Assembly (NCBI GenBank): GCA_022703115.1
Contig: JAKLEK010000027.1
Span: 1-12,760, forward strand
Length of the DNA stretch: 12,760 nt
Direction of reading: 5' to 3'
Source of the DNA: Elusimicrobiota bacterium
Lineage (GTDB): Bacteria > Elusimicrobiota > Elusimicrobia > Elusimicrobiales > UBA9959
The notes below the pieces were generated by a model that worked only from the letters and a program-made list of their open reading frames with translations, ran no database searches and was not told the DNA's origin. The position numbers and the translations under genes are program-made. Shown here one piece after another: positions 1 through 7,513 of this stretch. Positions within the stretch are counted from its first letter, which is position 1. Every line of letters begins with the position of its first letter.

Positions 1-41
1 CTTTGTGGCAAGGCTCATACAAATCCCCTGAGCGGCCCCGC

Positions 42-78
42 GGCCGCAGGTCCCGGTGAAAGGACCGCTCCTGCGGCC
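42..78. repeat. Inverted repeat downstream of the beta-barrel gene
   Basis: A perfect 9-bp inverted repeat (42-50 with 70-78, arms GGCCGCAGG and CCTGCGGCC) encloses 19 nt, just past the stop of the minus-strand beta-barrel gene. It could form a hairpin at the 3' end of that transcript. No U-run follows on the minus strand, so it is not a classical Rho-independent terminator and may only protect the mRNA end. The rest of 1-82 shows no gene that I can recognise. Confidence 0.4.
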
Positions 79-82
79 CGGC

Positions 83-1357
83 TCAATACTCGTACGACGC
101 GCCCAGCAGATAACTGAACATCGCGTAATCGTACTTGTACAGCTTCTCGTACTTCATGTTCGAGTTCTGGCGCCCGTACTGCATGGAGGCGCTGAGCTTG
201 AAATTCTTCGCCATATCCCAGGAAACCGTCCCGGAGGCCATGAGCTCGTTCAGATATATCTTGCTCGTCCTGTACAGGCCGGAAGCGTCCTGAACGGGCC
301 GCTTCGTATAGTCGGTGCGCGCCCAGTCCACCCCCAGGCGCGCGTCCCAGAACTTCTTCTCCCCCGCCATAGGCGAACGCAGCGATACCCCCGCCCCGGC
401 ACGGACCTTGCCGTAATCGTAGTAATCTCTTATGAACCTGGTGTTCTGCGCGTCGTAGCTGTTCTGGTCGGAATTGTTCCCGGCGTAACCGATGGTGAAC
501 CCGGGGGTCAGCACCCTGCCGCCGGAGATCTTCCTGGGAAAGCGCCAGCCGGCGTCCGCCGAAAGCGCCGCGTCGGTCCTGGTGGCGCCTTTCAGCTGTC
601 CGGCCTCGTCCACGATGTTCTGATCGCCGTAATCCCGCATGGTAAAGTTAACCGAAGCGTCGCCCAGCGAGTTCCAGGGCATCTTGAAGTTGCCGGCCAG
701 ATAGAAGCTGTTGTTCATGGAATCCAGGGTGTGCGAGCCGGCCGTTTCCCTGGCCAGACTGCCGTCGGCCGCGCCAATCTGCGACTCAAGGGAGGTGTAA
801 TTGTAAAACCTTATCTTGTACAGATCGTACCCGGCGCGAAGAGAGAACGGGTCGCTGTAGAGATATTCGGCCTCGAAAGAGAAATTCGGCCTGATATAGT
901 CGAACAGGCCGTCCGCCCAGGCCTCGTCCCTGGTCTCCTTCAGATACTCCCGCTTGATGCCCAGCTCCGGTTTGAGCTTTAAGGACGGGGAGGGAGAATA
1001 GACCCCTTTTACGGAAACCTTGTGGTCCATGAGCGCCTGGAACAGGGTCCCTCCGCCCGAGAGGTCCAGCACCTGCTTGGCTCCCTGGTACCTGCCGCTG
1101 TACATGGGCATAAGGGTGAACTCGGGGGAGAATTTCATCGAGGCGGCCGCCAGCATGGAAGCGTTCCCCGAAAGAGCGCCGGCCTTGGTCTCGTAAAAAT
1201 ACTGTCCGCCCATGAGCGAGGCGTTGAAATACGGGGTCGATTCATAAGCGGCGGCCGGCGCGCAGCAAGCGGATAAAAGAAAAGGAATATGCAGGGCTCT
1301 CAGGACTGACCTGTGCTTTTTACGGTCCGTAGAACGCATTGAACCCCTGAACGTCAT
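83..1357 (-). CDS. Predicted outer-membrane beta-barrel protein
   Basis: This 424-aa exported protein is probably an outer-membrane beta-barrel of unknown substrate. The N-terminus has a basic stretch and a short hydrophobic segment (about residues 19-37), with an AxA-type cleavage site near Ala37. An alternative lipobox L-S-A-C ends at Cys31, so a lipoprotein form is possible. The mature part is rich in Tyr, Gly, Asn and Ser, with alternating hydrophobic/polar strands and Asn/Asp turns throughout. The last residues (GASYEY) are amphipathic and end in an aromatic residue, as is usual for BAM-assembled barrels. The ATG is well supported by an AGGAGG Shine-Dalgarno 4 nt upstream; a second Met at residue 7 is less well placed. 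The gene lies 76 nt downstream of the FecR-domain gene on the same strand, so they are probably co-transcribed and may work together. I recognise no named family; the barrel call rests on composition and termini only. Confidence 0.7.
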   Translation of the reverse strand: MTFRGSMRSTDRKKHRSVLRALHIPFLLSACCAPAAAYESTPYFNASLMGGQYFYETKAGALSGNASMLAAASMKFSPEFTLMPMYSGRYQGAKQVLDLSGGGTLFQALMDHKVSVKGVYSPSPSLKLKPELGIKREYLKETRDEAWADGLFDYIRPNFSFEAEYLYSDPFSLRAGYDLYKIRFYNYTSLESQIGAADGSLARETAGSHTLDSMNNSFYLAGNFKMPWNSLGDASVNFTMRDYGDQNIVDEAGQLKGATRTDAALSADAGWRFPRKISGGRVLTPGFTIGYAGNNSDQNSYDAQNTRFIRDYYDYGKVRAGAGVSLRSPMAGEKKFWDARLGVDWARTDYTKRPVQDASGLYRTSKIYLNELMASGTVSWDMAKNFKLSASMQYGRQNSNMKYEKLYKYDYAMFSYLLGASYEY

Positions 1358-1433
1358 TCCGCCTCCTCTCTTGATCTCTCCCCTGACTTCCGACTCTGCC
1401 TGCTTCCCCGACTTCCCCTACCCCGTCTCAGGC
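1358..1433 (-). other. Purine-rich intercistronic spacer with G-runs
   Basis: This is the spacer between the FecR-domain gene stop and the beta-barrel start. On the transcribed-sense (minus) strand it is strongly purine-rich. It carries three closely spaced GGGG runs (1421-1424, 1415-1418, 1406-1409) and a fourth at 1380-1383. It ends in the AGGAGG ribosome site of the beta-barrel gene. The G-runs could allow a G-quadruplex in the mRNA, but the last loop would be long (22 nt). Confidence 0.4.
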
Positions 1434-3071
1434 CTATCTGATGATCCCCGACTGTATCAGGGTCTTCGGCTCTATGACCAGGTCGATCTTCCGGCCTCCG
1501 AACATGCTGGATGTCACCACCTGCTGGAAATTCCATTTCAGCAGGGTCTCTCTGTACGAAGTTCCGGTAAGATTCCCGGCGAAGTCGGAGTGCGAGGCCA
1601 CCCGCCCCTCGTCGTCGACTATGAAGTTATCGTACTGCTCCCAGTAGACGCCGGTGCCGTAGGTCAGCCTGATCTTCTCATGCAGCACGGCGCCGTCCGG
1701 ACTCCTGTCGGAATTCTGTCCGGGAGTGGTAGTCCCCAGCGTGCCGTTGTCCTGGATATACTTGTGCAAGGCGTCCTTTTCGGTCCCTTCGTTCGCCGCG
1801 GTAGCCGGATTATCGTCGTTGAAATAAGCCTGTATGCCGGTTCCGAGGGTCCCGTTGTACGGGGTTATCCCCGCCTGAGGCTCCCAGGTATTGAAAGAGA
1901 CGCCGTTGTACTTGAGATAATAGTTGTCGAACAGCGTCTTCCAGTACGAGCCGGAAACACCCACGTACTGATTGAGCGCGGAGTCGAAATACGAAGCAAC
2001 GTTGTCGTTGGCGACCGGATTGTTGTTGACGTCCACCTGGTGGCCGCCCCAGGCCCGCTCCTCCACACTATCCGTCAGGTTGGACCTGCCGGTCTCGTAT
2101 TCCGTCTGGTAATAGTCGCACGGCGCCCCGGCGCAGCCGCCCAGCTGCCGCAGGGCCACGCTGAGGTCGGTGGGCAGGTCGGTATTGAAGGTCCCTTTGT
2201 AGAAGAAATAGTCGAACCGGCCGCTCCTGGAGTTCAGCACCACGAGCTTGAACTGGTTGGGGTTCGGCCGCATGATATACTGCGCCAGGCGCACCCGTTC
2301 CCCGAAAACGTCTATCATGCTCTTGCCCTGCTGGTATTCGGCGAGCTTCACCTCTTCCGCGGCCGCTGCCAGGACCTGTTCCTTGGTCATGGCCAGGGAT
2401 ATCTCGTTCTTGAGAGCGCCCTGGTTCTCCGCGCGACGGCCGGCGCGCCCCTCTTCCAGCGACTGCACCGCGCCGATGCCGCGCTCGTCCACGTTCACGT
2501 GCTGGCCGCCGTTAAGCAGCGTCTCGTTGCCGGCCCTGTCGCTTACCGCGAGCATGCCGTTTATGAGATCCACTGCGGTATTCCTGCCGTCGGTCTCCAC
2601 CTCGAATTCAGTGCCGCGCACGGCGCAGACGGCGCTCGGTGTGCGCACCTCGAACTTACGCTGGGCTTTCCTGACCCAGGCCTTCAGCCTGCCCAACCCC
2701 AGCTTGACGGCCGTGTTGGCCCCGCCCGACTCGTCCTTCTCCAGCGTGACGGAAGAGGAAGACCCCATATCCACCCGCGAGCCGTCCTCCAGGTACATGC
2801 GCAGTTTGCCGCGCCAGTTGGTCTTAACCGAATCGCCGGTTTTCAGCACGGCCTGGCCCGAAACCTTTTTCCACTCTCCCTCGCCCTGACGTTTGACCTC
2901 CACCTTGCCCCAGGTATCGGTGATCTTGGCGGCTCCGGCCGCGCCTTCCCCGGCGCAGACGAGAAGGATCGCTAACGACAGCACGGACAGAGCGCGGCCC
3001 GGAAAAAGCGGGAGCCAGGGAATGCGCCCGCCTGGGCGCGGACCGGCGGCCGGCAGAGTTTTAGAGGTCAT
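1434..3071 (-). CDS. Exported FecR-domain protein
   Basis: This 545-aa protein has a FecR-type domain (PF04773 family) at roughly residues 49-200. The signature is the stretch around residues 143-159 (RTPSAVCAVRGTEFEVE), preceded by the typical 'GD.V.T...G...M.LEDGS...M' pattern (residues 79-102) and followed by 'V.LINGMLAVSD'. A long basic N-region and hydrophobic segment (about 26-48, ending AGAA) form a signal peptide, so the domain is outside the cytoplasm. This is unlike a classical FecR acting on an ECF sigma factor, and no sigma factor is nearby. Residues about 205-545 match nothing I know. They are Tyr/Asn/Gly-rich and include a close Cys pair (313 and 318) that could form a disulfide. 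The start is the only early Met, with a weak GGGGGA site 6 nt upstream. It is the first gene of a probable operon with the beta-barrel gene. Such FecR domains may bind surface ligands or scaffold envelope proteins; the actual role is unknown. Confidence 0.8.
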   Translation of the reverse strand: MTSKTLPAAGPRPGGRIPWLPLFPGRALSVLSLAILLVCAGEGAAGAAKITDTWGKVEVKRQGEGEWKKVSGQAVLKTGDSVKTNWRGKLRMYLEDGSRVDMGSSSSVTLEKDESGGANTAVKLGLGRLKAWVRKAQRKFEVRTPSAVCAVRGTEFEVETDGRNTAVDLINGMLAVSDRAGNETLLNGGQHVNVDERGIGAVQSLEEGRAGRRAENQGALKNEISLAMTKEQVLAAAAEEVKLAEYQQGKSMIDVFGERVRLAQYIMRPNPNQFKLVVLNSRSGRFDYFFYKGTFNTDLPTDLSVALRQLGGCAGAPCDYYQTEYETGRSNLTDSVEERAWGGHQVDVNNNPVANDNVASYFDSALNQYVGVSGSYWKTLFDNYYLKYNGVSFNTWEPQAGITPYNGTLGTGIQAYFNDDNPATAANEGTEKDALHKYIQDNGTLGTTTPGQNSDRSPDGAVLHEKIRLTYGTGVYWEQYDNFIVDDEGRVASHSDFAGNLTGTSYRETLLKWNFQQVVTSSMFGGRKIDLVIEPKTLIQSGIIR

Positions 3072-3154
3072 GTAAAATCCCCCGTTCGAATATACAAAAA
3101 AGCGCGACGCGTCACCCCAGGAATATGCGTCCCGGAACAGAACTTCACGATTGT

Positions 3155-3183
3155 ATTATATATACGGGCGTGCGGAAAGGCAA
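3155..3183 (-). promoter_or_regulatory. Sigma70-like promoter for the FecR-domain gene
   Basis: Read on the minus strand, TTGCCT (3178-3183) is followed by a 17-nt spacer and a perfect TATAAT (3155-3160) in an AT-rich island within GC-rich DNA. Transcription would start near 3148, giving a leader of about 77 nt before the FecR-domain ATG. This is the best-formed promoter in the window. Confidence 0.65.
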
Positions 3184-3194
3184 GGCGAAAGACG

Positions 3195-3259
3195 GTGACT
3201 TACGATACACAGCCCCGGCAGGCGGGCGCGCTCATTGGGAGGGCTGTGCTCAAAGTCAC
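3195..3259. repeat. Nested inverted repeat at the 3' end of the DUF4175-type gene
   Basis: Two inverted repeats are nested. CACAGCCC (3208-3215) pairs with GGGCTGTG (3241-3248), and outside it GTGACT (3195-3200) pairs with AGTCAC (3254-3259), with a 7/5-nt internal loop. The outer arm overlaps the stop codon of the large minus-strand gene. No U-run follows, so it is at best an unusual terminator or a 3'-end stabilising structure. It sits upstream of the FecR promoter, where an end-of-transcript signal would make sense. Confidence 0.35.
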
Positions 3260-6200
3260 TTGGCGATGTTCTTCAGATATCCCTCTATGAGGTCCTTCTG
3301 GGAGGACGGATAGCGTTCCCTGAGCGACTCCATAACCCTTTTCCTCAGATCGGCCGGCGGCACATAATCCCCCGCTTTCGGAAGTTTTACAGGGGAAGCG
3401 TCCATGCCGGGAGCCGGGCGGACGAAGACGCCGGAGGGCCGGGCCGCAGCCCCCATGCCGGACGCTCCCATACCGGCTGACGCGGACTTCCTCCTGCCTA
3501 GCATATCGTCCAGGTCCCGCCCCCCAAGGTCGAGTTCGTCCAAAGCTTTCAGTTGCTCGCCGGCCGCCGCCCTTATGTCACGGGAAGAGAGAGCCAGGAC
3601 CGCCCGGTACATGTGCCCGCCGGCCTTATCGAGCCTTTCCAGCAGACGCCCGGCCATGGCGCCGGAATATCCGCCCGAGACATGGGCCGCGAGTCCGGCC
3701 GCCTCCACCCTTAACTTCTCCTGCCTTTCGGACGCCGGAGGGAACAGGGCCAGGTCGCCGGCGTCCAGCAGCGCCGCGTCCGAAACGAGCCGGGAAAGCG
3801 CTTCCATCCCCGCGCGCGCCTTCCCGGCGGCCGCGCGCAGTTCCGGAGCGCACGGAACGCAGGTGCTCTTCTCTATCTCCGCCAGCGCGGATGCGAGCGA
3901 GGCGCGGGCGCCGTCGGCGTCGCCCGCCCTGAGCAGCTCTCCCGCCCTTGCCGCGTATTGGTAAGCGCCGGGAGCCCCTCTCCCGGCCGCGGCCGCTCCG
4001 GACGCGATCTCCGGCATCGAGGCGGACAATTCCGAAAGCGCGGCGGCGCGGGCCTTATCGGCCCTGGCCAGCAGCTTTTCCTCCAGCTCCCGGCCGGACC
4101 CCGTCTCGGCGCTCTGCGCCTCGTACAGAGCCCGCCACCGGCCGGAAAGTTCCGTGGTTTCCTCCCCGCTCTCCCGCCGCTCTTCCTCCGAAGCCCTGTA
4201 CTCCGCGTACTCCTCCATTACCCGCCGCATCCGGGACAGCTTTTCCGCCAGCGCGGCGGCGAGAGCGGCCGCCTTTCCGGCGTCGCGCGCGCCGATGGCG
4301 GCGGCCAGTTCTCCGGCCGTTTCAAGCGCGCTTCCGGCCGGCAGTGCGAAAACCCTGCCGTCGCTTTTCTGCGGAGGACGCTCCCCCAGCATTGAGTTTA
4401 TTCTGGCCAGTTCGGCGCTTATCTTCTCGAGCGTACGCGAAAGCCTGTCCCAGTCCGCTTCGGAGCCGGCACCGGACAGCTCTTCGGACATTTCGGCCGC
4501 CTTGCCGGCCATGTTCTCGAAACCGGCCAGGGAGGCTCGCGCGTCCTCGGACCGCATTATCGATTCCAGGTCGGCCTCCCCTTTCTCCAGCGAGCTTTTC
4601 AGCGAACGATGCAGGTCCGCCGCCTGGCCGGGGGGGCCGGACACAGTCCCCGGAGCCGCCTTCTCCGCCGCCTTTCCGGCCCCATAGACCATATCCTCCA
4701 TGAAGAGCCCGTATCTGGCCAGAGCGCCTGAACCCATGTAAGGGTCCCTTCCAAGTTCCGCCCCGAGCAGCCCGGAAAGTCCGGCCGCCCGCTTCCAGGC
4801 GGAAGCGTAATCCGCCATTTCGGCGGCGGAGAAGGCGCGGCCCTGCTCGAGGCCGGAGATAATGCCGTTCTCCCTGTCCTTGAGAGAGGCGATCTCCTTC
4901 CTGAGAGCCTCCATTCCCGCGTAGGCCGCGGCGTGCCTTCCGGAGAAGTCGGAAACCTTTATCCTTACGGCGCCGCTCCGGGAACAGACCGGGCCGGCCG
5001 GGGACGGGGACCGGTCGCAGGCCGAAAACGCGAATTCGGCTTCCGCTCCGTCCGGAAGATCGTAGATAGGGAGCTCCGTCTCGCCGGTGACACGCCGTTC
5101 GGACGGTCCGGGAAAGACGCGTATCTCCTTCTCCATTGAAAGTTCCGCTGAACGGACCCCGGAAACCGAGACCGCGCGGATCAGCCGCACGGACTCAAGG
5201 CCTATATCGTCCGAAGCCTCGTAAACCGCGTTTATCTCCTCTTCGGGCGCGGACTCCAGTTCCCCGAACGCCGGCGAAAGCACCTCCACCGAGGGCGGCC
5301 CGTCGCAGAGCGCAGTGATAGCGCGCCGCTCCCCCGCCGCGGCCGCTCCGCTTTCCCGGCCGCGCAGGAACAGCCGGTAAGAGACGTCGCCGTCCACGAT
5401 GAATTCCGCGGAGAGGCGGCCTCCGGCCGCCGGCGCGAGAGGCAGCGACGTCCCGTTCTCGAACATCAGCTCCGCGGCCGAAAGGTCCCGGCTCCGGCGC
5501 CCGGAAACGGACACCAGGCCGCCCTTCAGCACCCCCGCCTCGGAAGGCAGATACGGATATGAAACGGCCTTTTGTCCCGTATAAGCCGGGGGCGAGACCG
5601 AGAACAGCGTATCCTCCAGCTCCGGCGGTTCCAGCGCCCGCAGTCGGTATACGCGGCTCTGGAATTCCTTGTATCTGAACCTGTAGGAAAGGTCGGAAGA
5701 CAGACCGGCGCCGGAGTAGCGGAACCGGCCGCCGCCGGCGTCGGTCATGAACCCCCTCGTCCATCGCTCCCCGGCGGCGCGTATCCGCAGTTCCGGCTCC
5801 TCCCCCCATCCGCTCCGGTACGCAGCCTCGATGGTGAAAGGAAGACCTTTCGCCACGGACGCGTCGCCCGGGCTTATGACGAGGATGCTCTCACGTGACC
5901 TTGCCGAAAAGGGACGCAGGAACCAGCCGAAGACGCCCGGGTCCAGCCAGACCGCCGCGGCGGCGGCCAGAACGCCGGAACCCAGAAAGGCCAGACGGCG
6001 GACCGTGAACGACGCGCCGGGAGAGACGAACTCAGGCCGCGGCGAGGCGCTAAGCAGCCTCGAGGTCTCCTCTATGTGCTCGCGCGCGAATTCCGGAGAG
6101 GAGCCGGCGGAGAACCGTCCCCGCGAGAGATCGATGGCCGGCGCCAGCCTGTCCCTGAGGGCGGGCAGGGCTCTTTCCGCCAGGGCCGCGAACCTGAGCG

Positions 6201-6435
6201 GGGCCAGGTCCGGCAGAAAAGCCGCGAGCCCCCTGAACAGCTTCCACAAGACCCATACGGCGGCCAGAGCGGTGAAGAGAAGCCGCTGCTCCCTGGTGAG
6301 GCCGAAAAGCAGATCGGCGGCCGCCGCCGGGACTGAAAGCCAGAGCAGGACGGAAACCGAATCCACGGCCAGGGCGGCCGTTCCGTAAAAGAGCCAGGCC
6401 GCGCGCCAGGCTCCGATCGTTCGCAGCGGTTCCAT
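3256..6435 (-). CDS. Large DUF4175-type membrane protein with coiled coil
   Basis: A protein of about 1059 aa. The N-terminus has two membrane segments (about residues 10-42 and 50-73), then a short helical region and a third hydrophobic segment (about 148-168). A beta-rich, probably periplasmic region of about 300 residues follows. It holds the motifs 'PPAYTG' (about 282-287) and 'ASDDIGL' (about 407-413), which recur in DUF4175/TIGR02302-like proteins. From about 500 to 1000 it is almost entirely Ala/Glu/Arg/Leu-rich helix, predicted coiled coil. The C-terminus ends in a conserved-looking 'ERYPSSQKDLIEGYLKNIAK', as in large proteins of MoxR/Bat-type clusters, but no MoxR, DUF58 or VWA gene is present here. 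Function is unknown; an envelope or surface-stress role is only a guess. I prefer the ATG at 6433-6435 over a TTG at 6442-6444, because the likely -10 box overlaps the TTG. No Shine-Dalgarno is visible. Confidence 0.72.
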   Translation of the reverse strand: MEPLRTIGAWRAAWLFYGTAALAVDSVSVLLWLSVPAAAADLLFGLTREQRLLFTALAAVWVLWKLFRGLAAFLPDLAPLRFAALAERALPALRDRLAPAIDLSRGRFSAGSSPEFAREHIEETSRLLSASPRPEFVSPGASFTVRRLAFLGSGVLAAAAAVWLDPGVFGWFLRPFSARSRESILVISPGDASVAKGLPFTIEAAYRSGWGEEPELRIRAAGERWTRGFMTDAGGGRFRYSGAGLSSDLSYRFRYKEFQSRVYRLRALEPPELEDTLFSVSPPAYTGQKAVSYPYLPSEAGVLKGGLVSVSGRRSRDLSAAELMFENGTSLPLAPAAGGRLSAEFIVDGDVSYRLFLRGRESGAAAAGERRAITALCDGPPSVEVLSPAFGELESAPEEEINAVYEASDDIGLESVRLIRAVSVSGVRSAELSMEKEIRVFPGPSERRVTGETELPIYDLPDGAEAEFAFSACDRSPSPAGPVCSRSGAVRIKVSDFSGRHAAAYAGMEALRKEIASLKDRENGIISGLEQGRAFSAAEMADYASAWKRAAGLSGLLGAELGRDPYMGSGALARYGLFMEDMVYGAGKAAEKAAPGTVSGPPGQAADLHRSLKSSLEKGEADLESIMRSEDARASLAGFENMAGKAAEMSEELSGAGSEADWDRLSRTLEKISAELARINSMLGERPPQKSDGRVFALPAGSALETAGELAAAIGARDAGKAAALAAALAEKLSRMRRVMEEYAEYRASEEERRESGEETTELSGRWRALYEAQSAETGSGRELEEKLLARADKARAAALSELSASMPEIASGAAAAGRGAPGAYQYAARAGELLRAGDADGARASLASALAEIEKSTCVPCAPELRAAAGKARAGMEALSRLVSDAALLDAGDLALFPPASERQEKLRVEAAGLAAHVSGGYSGAMAGRLLERLDKAGGHMYRAVLALSSRDIRAAAGEQLKALDELDLGGRDLDDMLGRRKSASAGMGASGMGAAARPSGVFVRPAPGMDASPVKLPKAGDYVPPADLRKRVMESLRERYPSSQKDLIEGYLKNIAK

Positions 6436-6443
6436 CGCTGCCA

Positions 6444-6453
6444 ATTATATAAT
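6444..6453. promoter_or_regulatory. Symmetric -10 element in the divergent spacer
   Basis: ATTATATAAT is a perfect 10-bp palindrome that presents a TATAAT hexamer on both strands (minus: 6444-6449; plus: 6448-6453). On the minus strand, transcription would begin around 6436-6438, directly at the ATG of the DUF4175-type gene, which would make that mRNA leaderless. On the plus strand it could give a 90-nt leader for the prenyl synthase gene. No good -35 box is visible for either direction. Confidence 0.5.
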
Positions 6454-6478
6454 ACTGGGGCCCGCGTAAATAATGCCC

Positions 6479-6510
6479 GCGCCGGAAGCCGGCGCCCGCG
6501 GCCGACGGCC
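6479..6510. repeat. Two inverted repeats in the divergent spacer
   Basis: GCGCCGG-AAG-CCGGCGC (6479-6495) is a perfect 7-bp inverted repeat. It is followed 4 nt later by GGCCG-A-CGGCC (6500-6510), a 5-bp one. They lie between the symmetric -10 element and the plus-strand extended -10, so they could be operator sites, though GC-rich DNA yields such repeats by chance. Confidence 0.3.
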
Positions 6511-6523
6511 TCCGGTCCACTTA

Positions 6524-6532
6524 TGCTAAAAT
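6524..6532 (+). promoter_or_regulatory. Extended -10 promoter for the prenyl synthase gene
   Basis: TGCTAAAAT is an extended -10 element (TG-n-TAAAAT). Transcription would start near 6539-6540, about 11 nt before the ATG at 6551. That leader has no Shine-Dalgarno, so translation would start on a very short, nearly leaderless mRNA. Confidence 0.45.
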
Positions 6533-6550
6533 ATCCCCTTTCGCGACGAT

Positions 6551-7513
6551 ATGAACAACGCCGCACATCTTGACGATTCCCTTGAGAGGATAAACCGGGC
6601 AATAGAAGACCTGCTCGATGCCGTCGGGAAGGACGTCTACGACCGGAACAGGGGAAGCTTCAACTTCCTCGGGAAAGCGACGCGCTCGCGCTTCACCCTG
6701 ATGCTCTCCGACGCGCTCGGCCTGGACCGCGCCGCCGCCGAGCGCATCAGCGCCGCCGCCGAACTCACGCACGCGGCCTCCCTGATGCACGACGACTGCA
6801 TAGACAGGGCCGCGCTCCGGCGCGGCGTTCCGAGCCTCAACAGTTCCATGGGAGTGAACGCGGCCATTCTGCTCGGGGACCTGGTCATATCCATCGCCCT
6901 CGATTACTCCTCCCGGATCTCTCCCGGCGCCCCGGTGGACCTGGTGCGGACGATCCGCCGGATGACCGAAGGCGCGCTGCTGGAGGAAAATTCCAGGCGC
7001 AGGACCCTGAACAGGACGGAAGCGGAACGTATAATGCGGCTCAAGACCGGGGAACTGTTCCGCTGGTGCGCCCTTACCGCCTGCCACGCCGCCGGAAAGC
7101 CGGAACTTTACGGGTCCTGCGGCGCCATAGGCGAAGGGACGGGCATTATCTTCCAGATCATAGACGACGTGCTGGACTTCGAAGGCGAAGCGGGGCTGAC
7201 CGGCAAGGACGTCCTCATGGACATAACCGAGGGCAGGGCCACCCTGCCGCTCATAATGGCCCTGGAGGACGGGCGTTTCTCCGGACCTATAACGGAAGAA
7301 CTGCGTTCCATAGGGAACGGGGTGAAAGGCGACCTTTCGCCGGCGCTCCGGATCGCGTCCATAGTAAGGGACAACGGGTTCGCGGCCGCGGCGCGCGCGC
7401 TGGCGGCGGAAAGGGCCGCGGCGCTGGACGAAGAACTGTCGCGCCTGCCGGAAGCCGAAGCCTCCGGCGCATTAAGGGCTTTCATACGGGCGCTGCCCGG
7501 ACGGACGAGGTGA
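6551..7513 (+). CDS. Long-chain polyprenyl diphosphate synthase
   Basis: This is a 320-aa trans-prenyltransferase of the IspB/HepT/GGPPS family. It adds isopentenyl diphosphate units to an allylic diphosphate in the cytosol. Both Asp-rich motifs are intact: the first is H80-DDCID (81-85) and the second DDVLD (205-209). The substrate-binding 'GKATRSR' lies at 41-47, 'KTGELF' at 165-170, and 'GKDVLMDITEGRATLP' at 218-233. Length is normal. The residues 4 and 5 before the first motif are small (Ser77, Ala76), which in this family usually means a long product (about C30 or more); I cannot fix the exact length. The next gene is a MenA-like transferase, so the product most likely becomes the tail of menaquinone or a related quinone. 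The start lacks a Shine-Dalgarno but is the first Met after a plausible extended -10, and it leaves the N-terminal helix complete. Confidence 0.93.
   Translation: MNNAAHLDDSLERINRAIEDLLDAVGKDVYDRNRGSFNFLGKATRSRFTLMLSDALGLDRAAAERISAAAELTHAASLMHDDCIDRAALRRGVPSLNSSMGVNAAILLGDLVISIALDYSSRISPGAPVDLVRTIRRMTEGALLEENSRRRTLNRTEAERIMRLKTGELFRWCALTACHAAGKPELYGSCGAIGEGTGIIFQIIDDVLDFEGEAGLTGKDVLMDITEGRATLPLIMALEDGRFSGPITEELRSIGNGVKGDLSPALRIASIVRDNGFAAAARALAAERAAALDEELSRLPEAEASGALRAFIRALPGRTR
7507..7513 (+). promoter_or_regulatory. Ribosome binding site that fixes the MenA-like start
   Basis: GAGGTGA is a near-ideal Shine-Dalgarno. It overlaps the stop codon of the prenyl synthase gene and stands 8 nt before ATG 7522. 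It favours this ATG over the overlapping GTG at 7510 and over the longer upstream reading frame, and it implies translational coupling of the two genes. Confidence 0.75.

Noticed and set aside
56..982. A 308-codon plus-strand frame opposite the beta-barrel gene
   Set aside because: The minus strand has a strong ribosome site, signal peptide and barrel pattern; the plus frame has none of these.
1371..2975. A long plus-strand open frame (534 codons) opposite the FecR-domain gene
   Set aside because: It is the antisense shadow of a GC-rich gene with clear FecR motifs. Its protein is low-complexity and shows no domain or signal.
3948..4703. Plus-strand frames of up to 251 codons opposite the DUF4175-type gene
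   Set aside because: They are Pro/Arg/Ser-rich shadows of Ala/Glu-rich codons and show no start signal or motif.
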